Part shown: positions 33,606-41,112 of the stretch, in pieces | How the letters are laid out: the number at the start of each line of letters is the position of its first letter | Position numbering within the stretch: position 1 is the stretch's first letter | Origin: Bradyrhizobium sp. RD5-C2 | Lineage (GTDB): Bacteria; Pseudomonadota; Alphaproteobacteria; Rhizobiales; Xanthobacteraceae | DNA length: 64,000 nucleotides | Assembly: GCF_019972155.1 (NCBI RefSeq) | Contig: NZ_BOVL01000009.1 | Coordinates: 46,060-110,059 of the forward strand | Direction of reading: 5' to 3' | The notes under the pieces: model-generated | The model's database searches: none | Told to the model about the DNA's origin: nothing | The model's input: only the letters and a program-made list of their open reading frames with translations | Made by a program: the position numbers and the translations under genes

Positions 33606-35363
33606 TCACACGCGGCGGACGAGCACGTTCTCGAGGAAGAGATACTCGATGCCGGTGCCGAGGAACGTGTCGATGGCTTCGCGCGGGGTGTTGACGATCG
33701 GCTGCCCCTTCACGTTGAAGCTCGTGTTCAGCACCATTTCGCGGCCGGTCGCCCGGCCGACCGCCCGCAGCAACGCGTGGAATTCCGGATTGTCCCTGAC
33801 GCCGACCGTCTGCACGCGAGCCGAGCCGTTGACATGCGTGATCGCCGGCAGCGCGGCGCGATGTTCGGGGCGCACGTCGGCGGTCATGATCATGTAGGGA
33901 AGCTCAAGCCCCTTCGGCACCTCGAACCAGTCATGCACCTGCTCAAGGCTGACCGCCGGCGCGAACGGGCGGAAGGCTTCGCGCATCTTGACCATCGCGT
34001 TGATGCGGTCGCGCATGTCAGGATGACCGGGATCGGCCAGGATGCTGCGGTGTCCGAGCGCGCGGGGGCCGAACTCCATGCGTCCGCGGTACCAGCCGAG
34101 CACGCGTCCGGCGGCGATCAGCCTGGCCGCCGCCGCGCAGGTCTCGTCGAGATCCGGAAAGCGCGTGATCTCGATGCGGCCGGCAGTGTCGGCCAGCGCC
34201 CTGTAAATCTCGGTTTGCGCGTGTGCGGGGCCGAGGAAGGGGACCGGCATCCGGACGTTCTTCACGCCGCTGTCGCGCGAGGCCGACCAGAGCGCGGCGC
34301 CGAGCGCGGCGCCATCGTCGCCTGCGGCCGGCTGAACGTAGATCTCGTCGAACAGGCCGGACTGCAGCAGGCGGCCGTTGGCCGTGCAGTTAAGCGCGAC
34401 GCCGCCCGCCATCGCGAGCCTGCGCAGGCCGGTGCTGCAGCCGAAATGGCCGCAGATGTGGAGCATGACGTTGTCGAGGCATTCCTGCAGCGCCGCGGCG
34501 ACGTCGCGATGGTCGTCGGTGACGTCGCCGTCGGGCGCGCGAGCGGGGATCAGATGCTCTCCGAGATGGCGTCGCGTCGCGCCGTAGGTTTCGCGATCAT
34601 GGCGCTCGGTATTGAGGCGGAGCAGCGGAATCCTGATCAGGCCGTCGTCGCGCAGCTCTACGGTCCGCTCGAAGAAAGCACGGTGACGGGCGGGATCGCC
34701 GTAGGGAGCGAGGCCCATGATCTTGTATTCGTCGGAGTTGAAATCGAAGCCGAGATGCAGCGTCAGCGTGGAATAGAGAATGCCGATCGAATCCTGGGCG
34801 GTGATTTCTGCAAGCTTATCGATCGCGTTGTCGTGCGCGTGATAGACGGTGACGGCGTGGACCTCGCCCATGCCGTCGAGCACCACCACCAGGCATTCGT
34901 CCCAACCGGAGGTGTAGTAGGCGCTGGCGGCGTGGGACAGATGATGGTTGATGTGGTGGACCTTGCTAGCCGGAAATCCGGGCAGGTGCTGATCGACCTG
35001 CGCGAGCAGTTTTTCGCGCGAGAACACCTCCCTGTATTGTCGGGCGGAGGTCGGATCCAGCATGAAGGCGGCCTTGTAGGGCGCATAGTCGAAGCCGTGA
35101 GAGATCACGTCGATGTCGGATGGCTTCAGGCCGGCGGTCTCCAGGCAGTAGCTGATCGCGCCGATCGGAAAATCACCGCTGTGTTTCTTGCGGTTGAAGC
35201 GCTCTTCGGCAGCACCGGCGACGATCCTGCCGCCGACCACCAGCACCGCAGCGGAATCGTGGCCCTGTGAGATCCGATATTCGCGCTCCTCCAGGCCCGG
35301 CCAATGCTTCTTCTTGAAGGGAATCGAGCTCTCGAATCCACTGATGCCGATTATTTTTGCCAT
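33606..35363 (-). CDS. Carbamoyltransferase, NodU/CmcH/TobZ family
   Basis: A 585-residue O-carbamoyltransferase. The N-terminal Kae1-like domain has SQGHDSAAVLVVGGRIVAGA, AAEERFNRKKHSGDFP and HHLSHAASAYY. The C-terminal YrdC-like half has WYRGRMEFGPRALGHRSILA and REAFRPFAPAV. It makes carbamoyl-adenylate from carbamoyl phosphate and ATP and transfers carbamoyl to a hydroxyl or amine. The ATG at 35363 follows AGGGGGT. It is divergent from the LLM-adenylase-ACP-GNAT block across 248 bp. No nod box or other nodulation gene was seen, so a tailoring role in a small metabolite pathway is more likely than Nod-factor carbamoylation. Confidence 0.93.
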   Translation of the reverse strand: MAKIIGISGFESSIPFKKKHWPGLEEREYRISQGHDSAAVLVVGGRIVAGAAEERFNRKKHSGDFPIGAISYCLETAGLKPSDIDVISHGFDYAPYKAAFMLDPTSARQYREVFSREKLLAQVDQHLPGFPASKVHHINHHLSHAASAYYTSGWDECLVVVLDGMGEVHAVTVYHAHDNAIDKLAEITAQDSIGILYSTLTLHLGFDFNSDEYKIMGLAPYGDPARHRAFFERTVELRDDGLIRIPLLRLNTERHDRETYGATRRHLGEHLIPARAPDGDVTDDHRDVAAALQECLDNVMLHICGHFGCSTGLRRLAMAGGVALNCTANGRLLQSGLFDEIYVQPAAGDDGAALGAALWSASRDSGVKNVRMPVPFLGPAHAQTEIYRALADTAGRIEITRFPDLDETCAAAARLIAAGRVLGWYRGRMEFGPRALGHRSILADPGHPDMRDRINAMVKMREAFRPFAPAVSLEQVHDWFEVPKGLELPYMIMTADVRPEHRAALPAITHVNGSARVQTVGVRDNPEFHALLRAVGRATGREMVLNTSFNVKGQPIVNTPREAIDTFLGTGIEYLFLENVLVRRV

Positions 35364-35611
35364 GTTCAACACCCCCTGGACGGATCACGCTCAAGGGAAA
35401 TTCGAGCAGGTGCCGCGGCATCGTTGCAGAGAGGCCGCGGAAATCAAGGTCCGCATAAGTGCAGTGCCCGCCCCCGAATAGTTGGCCGAGCATCCGTTCC
35501 CCGCTTGACGGAGTACCACCTTTGCGTCGGGGGAGCTCACGAACGCATCTGCTACGATGGCGATTCTCCACCAGCCACGGTGTTTCGGCGCCTTTTGGAC
35601 GGAGGTGGATG
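35364..35611. other. 248-bp divergent promoter region of the carbamoyltransferase / LLM locus
   Basis: No gene and no strong palindrome seen. It must hold the promoters for both arms. No nod-box-like sequence or sigma-54 motif is evident. The only clear element is the GGAGG ribosome site of the LLM gene at 35601-35605. Confidence 0.4.
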
Positions 35612-36667
35612 ATGGATACGTTTTCCGACATTCGGTTCGAAGTCTTCAGCACGTGCCCGCAATCCGGCGCGGTGCAAGCGGCGGACTATGTCGAGCGGGT
35701 GAAGGCCGTCGCCCGCTGGAGCGAAGAGGCGGGCTGCAAGGGAATCCTAGTCTATACGGAAAACTCCCTGGTCGATCCCTGGCTCGTCTCGCAGGTGATC
35801 CTGCAGAACACCAAGGAACTCTGTCCTCTGGTGGCGGTGCAGCCGGTCTACATGCACCCGTACAGCGTCGCCAAGATGGTGAGTTCGTTCGCGCATATGT
35901 ACGGACGCCGGCTCTATCTGAACATGGTCGCGGGCGGCTACACGACCGAGCTTGCGGCGCTCGGCGATGCGACGGCGCACGACAAGCGGTACGCGAGGCT
36001 CGTCGAATACACCGGCATCATCAAGCTGCTGCTGGAGAACGCCGGGCCGGTGACGCTCGAAGGGGAATTCCATGCCGTCCGCAATTTGAGGATGACGCCA
36101 CCGCTGCCGCGGGAATTGCTGCCCGGCATATTCGTGTCGGGCTCCTCGGAAGCCGGGCTCTCGGCCGCCAAGTCGCTGGGCGCGACGCCGGTGAAGTATC
36201 CCAAGCCGGCAGCAGAGTACGGGCAGGCGGACGCCGACTGCGTCGGCTCGGGCGTGCGCGTCGGCATCATCGCCCGCGCGAGCGCCGAGGAGGCCTGGCG
36301 GGTCGCGCATGAACGCTTCCCGACCGACAAGAAGGGGCAACTGGCGCACAAGCTGGCCATGAAGGTCTCGGATTCGGCGTGGCACAAGCAGATGTCCGAT
36401 CTCTCGGCCGAGACGGCCGCCACCCAGAACACGCCCTATTGGCTGGTGCCGTTCGAAAACTATAAAACTTTCTGCCCGTATCTGGTTGGCGACTACGGGG
36501 TCGTCTCCGACGAACTCGCGCGCTACGCCGGGGCCGGCTACGGGACGTTCATCCTGGACATTCCACCCAGCCGCGACGAACTGGCCCATACGGGCGAGGT
36601 CTTCGGACAGGCGCTGACGAAGGCCCGGCGACTGAAGTCATCAGCGCTTCGCGATCCCGGCGCGTAA
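35612..36667 (+). CDS. LLM-class flavin-dependent monooxygenase
   Basis: A 351-residue luciferase-like TIM-barrel protein of the SsuD-type group. Typical segments are FDIRFEVFSTCP-like strand 1, GCKGILVYTENSLVDPWLV, LYLNMVAGGYTTELAALGD and GIFVSGSSEAGLSAAKSLGA. It uses reduced FMN supplied by a separate reductase; none is adjacent. The second of two tandem ATGs is chosen (6 nt after GGAGG). It is 32 nt upstream of the adenylase gene, so it probably oxidises an amino acid or carrier-bound intermediate in the same pathway. Alkanesulfonate oxidation is a less likely reading because no ssu genes are near. Confidence 0.88.
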   Translation: MDTFSDIRFEVFSTCPQSGAVQAADYVERVKAVARWSEEAGCKGILVYTENSLVDPWLVSQVILQNTKELCPLVAVQPVYMHPYSVAKMVSSFAHMYGRRLYLNMVAGGYTTELAALGDATAHDKRYARLVEYTGIIKLLLENAGPVTLEGEFHAVRNLRMTPPLPRELLPGIFVSGSSEAGLSAAKSLGATPVKYPKPAAEYGQADADCVGSGVRVGIIARASAEEAWRVAHERFPTDKKGQLAHKLAMKVSDSAWHKQMSDLSAETAATQNTPYWLVPFENYKTFCPYLVGDYGVVSDELARYAGAGYGTFILDIPPSRDELAHTGEVFGQALTKARRLKSSALRDPGA

Positions 36668-36699
36668 CGGCCTCGCAGGCTAGATTGGGCAATTGTTCG

Positions 36700-38307
36700 A
36701 TGGAGTTGCGCGCGGACGGATCACGGCGGGGATTGTGGACGGGCTTCCTGCGGTCGGCGAAGCTGTTTCCCGACCGTCCTGCCGTCGTCGCACAGGACAC
36801 GTCGCTGTCGTATCGACAGCTGCGCGAGGTCGCCGCTCGCATCGCAGCCTGCATCCAGGCGCATCGCGAAGGGTCGTCGACGCCGCTGACCGCCGTATTC
36901 GCGCATCGCAGCGCGACGGCGTTCGCCGGCGTGCTCGGATCGCTTCTGGCCGGGAACGGCTACGTGCCGCTGAACCGCACCTTCCCGATCGCGCGCACCA
37001 GATCGATGCTCGTCCGTTCGGAATGCCCATCGATCATCGTCGACGCGGACTCCTTGCCGCAGATGGACGCGCTCATAGCGGGTGTCAACGAACCGCTGCT
37101 CGTGATCGCGCCCGATCTCGAGGACCCCCGCCCCTATCGCGAACGATGGCCGCGGCACACCATCGTCGGAGCTGCCGATCTCGAAGGATACGCCGACTGG
37201 CGCGAGCCGGACGCGCACGAGGACGCGATCGCCTATCTGCTGTTCACCTCCGGCAGCACGGGGGTACCGAAGGGAGTGATGGTCGCGCACCGCAACGTCG
37301 CAGCCTATGTCAACCATGTCGCGGAGCGCTTCGCAATCACGGAGCTGGATGTCGTCTCGCAAACGTTCGACATGACGTTCGACCTGTCGGCTTCCGACAT
37401 GTTCGTGGCGTGGGAACGCGGCGCCCGCGTGTGCTGCCCCTCGCAGAAGACGCTGATCAATCCGGGGCGGTTCATCCGCGAGCAGGGATTGACGGTCTGG
37501 TTCTCGGTGCCCTCGATGGTCGCATTGATGAAGCAGTCCGGCCTGCTAAAGCCGGGAGGGTTTCCCTCGCTCAGATTGAGCCTGTTCTGCGGCGAGCCGC
37601 TGCCCGTCGCTAGCGTCGAGGCCTGGGCGATGGCGGCGCCGAACAGCGTCGTGGAGAACCTCTACGGACCGACCGAGTTGACCATCGCGTGCACCGGCTA
37701 TCGCTGGGATCCGAAGCGCACGCCGGCCGAAGCGGAGATGGGCATCGTGCCGATCGGCGCGCCGTTCCCGGGAATGGAGGTGCTCATCGTCGACGAGCAC
37801 TTGAACGAGGTCGCGCCGGGCGCGGACGGCGAACTGCTGATGAGCGGTCCGCAGATGTCGCTCGGCTACTGGAAAGATCCCGAGAAGACCGCCGCAGCCT
37901 TCGTCGTCCCGCCCAGACGGCGGGAAATGTTCTACCGCACCGGCGACCGCGTGCGCCGGCCCGCCGGCGACGGTCCCTTGACCCATCTCGGCCGCATGGA
38001 CTCGCAGATAAAGATCCTCGGCCACAGGGTGGAGCTCGGCGAGGTCGAAGCCGTGGTGCGCGGGGCCTCGGGCGTCGACGGCGTCGTGGCGATCGGCTGG
38101 CCCATCACGTCGAGCGGCTACGGCGGCATCGAAGTGCTCATCGAAGGCGGGCCGGTTGATCTCGACGGGCTTCGCGCGGCGGTCGCCGTCCTGCTGCCGG
38201 ACTACATGGTCCCGAGACGATGGCACGTCCGCAGCCGGCTGCCGCGCAACGCCAACGGCAAATACGACCGCAAGGCCATGCCGGCGGTTTTGGGAGACAG
38301 CCAATGA
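36700..38307 (+). CDS. Amino-acid adenylating enzyme, DltA-like stand-alone A domain
   Basis: A 535-residue ANL-family ligase. The A3 P-loop LLFTSGSTGVPKG is at residues ~180-192, A5 in NLYGPTELTIA, A7 YRTGDRV, A8 GRMDSQIKILGHRVELGEVE, and the A10 Lys in NANGKYDRK near residue 521. The binding pocket has Asp228 in FDLSASDMF and Cys297 in SLFCGE, as in D-alanine ligase DltA, so it probably activates a small alpha-amino acid. It has no condensation or thioesterase domain. Its stop overlaps the ACP start (ATGA), giving strong translational coupling to its likely carrier partner. Confidence 0.9.
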   Translation: MELRADGSRRGLWTGFLRSAKLFPDRPAVVAQDTSLSYRQLREVAARIAACIQAHREGSSTPLTAVFAHRSATAFAGVLGSLLAGNGYVPLNRTFPIARTRSMLVRSECPSIIVDADSLPQMDALIAGVNEPLLVIAPDLEDPRPYRERWPRHTIVGAADLEGYADWREPDAHEDAIAYLLFTSGSTGVPKGVMVAHRNVAAYVNHVAERFAITELDVVSQTFDMTFDLSASDMFVAWERGARVCCPSQKTLINPGRFIREQGLTVWFSVPSMVALMKQSGLLKPGGFPSLRLSLFCGEPLPVASVEAWAMAAPNSVVENLYGPTELTIACTGYRWDPKRTPAEAEMGIVPIGAPFPGMEVLIVDEHLNEVAPGADGELLMSGPQMSLGYWKDPEKTAAAFVVPPRRREMFYRTGDRVRRPAGDGPLTHLGRMDSQIKILGHRVELGEVEAVVRGASGVDGVVAIGWPITSSGYGGIEVLIEGGPVDLDGLRAAVAVLLPDYMVPRRWHVRSRLPRNANGKYDRKAMPAVLGDSQ

Positions 38308-38621
38308 GCGGTCCGACCACGGATGACGTCCGCGCATTCTTCGGAGCCTTCCTCAACCGGAAGCTCCAGGACCGCGGACAGCGTCCGCTGCGCGATCTCC
38401 CCGACGACTACGACCTGCTGCTGTCGGGCGCGCTCGATTCGCTCGCCTTCGTTGAGATGATGATGGCGGCGGGTGAGCACTTCGACAGGGAGATCGATTT
38501 CGAGAACCTCGATCCAGAACAGATGACGCTGATCGGGCCGCTGTGCCAGTTCGTGTCGGAGCAATTGACGCAGCGTCGATTGCGAAATGGGCCGACCGGG
38601 TCGTCGCCGCCATTCGGCTAG
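38304..38621 (+). CDS. Free-standing acyl/peptidyl carrier protein
   Basis: A 105-residue carrier with the phosphopantetheine Ser46 in SGALDSLAFVEMM. Acidic helix II follows, with EIDFENLDPEQMTLIGPLCQF as the typical C-terminal half. It starts inside the adenylase stop codon (4-nt overlap). It presumably carries the amino acid activated by that adenylase. No phosphopantetheinyl transferase is encoded nearby, so a housekeeping one would be needed. Confidence 0.88.
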   Translation: MSGPTTDDVRAFFGAFLNRKLQDRGQRPLRDLPDDYDLLLSGALDSLAFVEMMMAAGEHFDREIDFENLDPEQMTLIGPLCQFVSEQLTQRRLRNGPTGSSPPFG

Positions 38622-38631
38622 GGAGGGATTG

Positions 38632-39879
38632 ATGGCGGGGACCCGTGCGCCGGCGCAAATTCAGACACGCTCCAAGTATCACGCCGCCGATATCCTGCTC
38701 CGACTCCTGAAAAGCCGGCGACGTCCTGCGTCCGCTCAAGCCGAAGCGGCAACGCGCTCCGGAAGCGCATTGGCGCCGGCGAAGCAGCGGGAGGTCCGGT
38801 TCGCGGATTTCGAAAGCGTCGCGAGGCTGAAGGAACGCGGGGGCCTTGCGAAAGACAGTCCGGAGAACTGGGATCGGCTCTGGCGACAAAATCCGGCGAT
38901 GGCCGCCGTCAAATCGCAGCCAAGCATGGGGTGGGTGCTGGAAACCGAGCAGGGGATTGTCGGGTACCAGGGAAACATTCCCGTGCTCTACCAGCTCGAA
39001 AGCCGAACGATATTCGCCGCGACCGCCGCTGGCTTGGTGATCGACCCGGCGTACCGCACCCGCTGCATCGGCCTGCTGGCTTCGTTCTTTCGGCAGCGAG
39101 ACGTCGATCTCCTTGTCATCACGAATTCGACAGCATCGGTGGTCAATCAATCAAAAGCCCTTCATGCGAAGTCGTTGCCTGACCCCGACTACGACAAGAT
39201 CCTGTTCTGGATCCTGGATGTCCATCGCTTCGCGCGGGTGCTCGCAGCGAAGTTCGACGTCGGGAGCGGAATGGAGTCTGTCGGAGCTTTCCTTGCCTCG
39301 TCGGCAATGCGTTTGGATTCGCTCCGCCGCGGACCACGGGGCCGTTCGACCAGCAAGGTGACGGAAATCGATGTGAGGGATATCGGGGACGAATTCGAAG
39401 CGCTGTGGCGACGCAAATTGGGCGAGGCCCCTCGGTTGCTGGCCGACCGAAGTCCCGCCTCTCTCCGGTGGCACTTCACGCTCCCTGGGAGCTCTTCGAC
39501 GGTTGCCGTGCTTTGCTGCCATCGATTCCAGCGCTTGGCGGGGTATGCCGTCGTGCTGCATGCGGTCGACCGTGAGACAGGTTTGCGACGGTCGACGCTC
39601 GCCGACATCCTGGTGGAGCAGGATGACACAGACGTGACCGAGGCGCTGCTCGAGGCGGCCTATGCCAACGCGGTCGCGTCGGGCGGTCAACTCTTCGAGC
39701 TGGTCGGCGTGCCCGGACATATCCGGGAGATCCTGATGAGATGGAATCCCTACGTCAGGACTTACCCGACCGATCCGCTCGTCTACAGGACGACGGACGA
39801 GGGCCTGGCTCGCGCCCTCGAAGACGAGAACGCCTGGTACGCCGGCCCGTTCGACGGCGACGCAACGCTGCTGCCGTGA
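38632..39879 (+). CDS. GNAT-like acyltransferase candidate
   Basis: A 415-residue protein resembling two GNAT-type halves. The first contains MGWVLETEQGIVGYQGNIPV and AAGLVIDPAYRTRCIGLLAS, aligned with the acyl-CoA-binding strand-loop-helix but with a degenerate Q/RxxGxG loop. The second half has LAGYAVVLHAV and LADILVEQDD. The start ATG follows GGGAGGG, 10 nt after the ACP stop. Position suggests it takes the amino-acyl or acyl group from the ACP and releases it onto an acceptor amine. Catalysis is not proven, and the degenerate loop means a non-acetyl-CoA donor is possible. Confidence 0.68.
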   Translation: MAGTRAPAQIQTRSKYHAADILLRLLKSRRRPASAQAEAATRSGSALAPAKQREVRFADFESVARLKERGGLAKDSPENWDRLWRQNPAMAAVKSQPSMGWVLETEQGIVGYQGNIPVLYQLESRTIFAATAAGLVIDPAYRTRCIGLLASFFRQRDVDLLVITNSTASVVNQSKALHAKSLPDPDYDKILFWILDVHRFARVLAAKFDVGSGMESVGAFLASSAMRLDSLRRGPRGRSTSKVTEIDVRDIGDEFEALWRRKLGEAPRLLADRSPASLRWHFTLPGSSSTVAVLCCHRFQRLAGYAVVLHAVDRETGLRRSTLADILVEQDDTDVTEALLEAAYANAVASGGQLFELVGVPGHIREILMRWNPYVRTYPTDPLVYRTTDEGLARALEDENAWYAGPFDGDATLLP

Positions 39880-39923
39880 CGGCTCCGCTGAGCCGGCGCG
39901 GCGTCGGCCCCCTCACCCTTGCG

Positions 39924-41006
39924 TTAAAGCGCCGCCAGCACGGCCTTCGCGACATCTGCGGTGCCGTTGCTGCCGCCGAACTCGAACGGCTTGATGCCGG
40001 CGGCATAGACCTTGTCGACGGCGCGCTCGATGCTTTCGGCGGCTTCAGCGGCGCTCTCCAGACCGTGCCTGTCGGCGAGCCAGTCCAGCATCATCGCAGC
40101 CGACAGGATCATCGCAGTCGGGTTGGCCTTGCCCTGCCCCATGATGTCGGGCGCCGTGCCATGACACGGCTGAAACACCGCGTAGCGGTCACCGATATCG
40201 GCCGACGGCGCCATGCCCATGCCGCCGATCAGACCGGCGGTGAGGTCGGACAGGATGTCGCCGAACATGTTTTCGGTCACCATGACGTCGAAGTCCCAGG
40301 GGCGCTTCACCAGCGCGGCCGCAGCCGCGTCGATGTAGAGGTGATCAGCCTTGACGTCGGGATGACGCTTCGCGGTCTCGTCGAAGATGCTCCGGAAGAA
40401 CGCGAACGCCTTGAACACGTTCGCCTTGTCGACGCAAGTCAGCCCGCCGCCGACGCGGCCGCGCGCCTTGCGGCGTTCGGCAAGCCGGAAAGAGAACTCG
40501 AACAGCCGCTCCGAGGTTCGGCGCGTGATCACCATGGTCTCGCGCGCCTCGCTGTCGGTGACGACGCCCTTGCCCATCGAGGCGAACAGGCCCTCGGTGG
40601 ATTCCCTGATCACGACGAGGTCGATGCCCTTCTGATCGGCGCCGACGATCGTGCTCGGCACGCCCGGGATCAATCGCGCGGGCCGCACGCCAGCATATAG
40701 ATCGAAGATCATGCGCAACTCGATCTGCGGCGCGATCTCGGTGTTATCAGGGTAGCGCACCGACGGCAGCCCGCAGGCGCCGAGCAGGATCGCGTCAGCC
40801 TCCTCGCACAGCCGCACCGTGCTCTCCGGCATCGACTTGCCGGTCTGCTTGTAGTGGCCAGCACCGGCCGGCGCCTCGGTGAAGCGGAATTTGAGGCCGG
40901 ACGACGCCTCGATCCTGCGCAGCACTTCGAGCGCCGGCGCCATCACCTCCGGACCGATGCCATCGCCACCGAGAACTGCGATGTGGAGTGCGTCGTTGGC
41001 GGACAT
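39924..41006 (-). CDS. Isocitrate/isopropylmalate dehydrogenase-family protein (LeuB-like)
   Basis: A 360-residue beta-decarboxylating dehydrogenase. The N-terminus reads HIAVLGGDGIGPEVMAPALE, the central motif VVIRESTEGLF matches the family phosphosite/metal region, and the metal-binding Asp lie in VTENMFGDILSDLTAGLIGG. The CHGTAPDIMGQGKANPTAMI segment is typical. It may oxidise D-malate, tartrate or an isopropylmalate analogue rather than serve leucine synthesis; leu genes are absent. The ATG at 41006 follows GGAGC. A dispersed repeat separates it from the ADH upstream. Confidence 0.87.
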   Translation of the reverse strand: MSANDALHIAVLGGDGIGPEVMAPALEVLRRIEASSGLKFRFTEAPAGAGHYKQTGKSMPESTVRLCEEADAILLGACGLPSVRYPDNTEIAPQIELRMIFDLYAGVRPARLIPGVPSTIVGADQKGIDLVVIRESTEGLFASMGKGVVTDSEARETMVITRRTSERLFEFSFRLAERRKARGRVGGGLTCVDKANVFKAFAFFRSIFDETAKRHPDVKADHLYIDAAAAALVKRPWDFDVMVTENMFGDILSDLTAGLIGGMGMAPSADIGDRYAVFQPCHGTAPDIMGQGKANPTAMILSAAMMLDWLADRHGLESAAEAAESIERAVDKVYAAGIKPFEFGGSNGTADVAKAVLAAL

Positions 41007-41027
41007 GGGAAGCTCCGAAAGATGACC

Positions 41028-41101
41028 GTCATTCCGGGGCGCGAAGCGAACCCGGAATCTCGAGATTCCGGGTTCGATGCTTCGCATCGCCCCGGAATGA
41101 C
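41028..41101. repeat. 74-bp palindromic dispersed repeat
   Basis: The outer arms GTCATTCCGGGGCG and CGCCCCGGAATGAC are exact reverse complements. The centre (41049-41074) is a 26-bp perfect palindrome centred on CTCGAG. It lies between the LeuB-like gene and the alcohol dehydrogenase. I recognise this CGTCATTCCGGGGCG type as a common Bradyrhizobium intergenic repeat. Confidence 0.85.
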
Positions 41102-41112
41102 AGCAGAGAAAA

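Noticed and set aside
35364..35611. A nod box, as expected if the NodU-like carbamoyltransferase were a nodulation gene
   Set aside because: No ATC-N9-GAT-type repeats were seen in the divergent region and no nod, noe or nol gene is present nearby; the neighbours are biosynthetic.
36700..38621. A dlt operon for D-alanylation
   Set aside because: The adenylase resembles DltA, but dltB and dltD are missing and the neighbours are an LLM monooxygenase, a GNAT-like protein and a carbamoyltransferase.
39924..41006. Assignment as leuB for leucine biosynthesis
   Set aside because: No leuC, leuD or leuA is nearby, and the context is a catabolic importer and alcohol dehydrogenase, so only the family level is supported.
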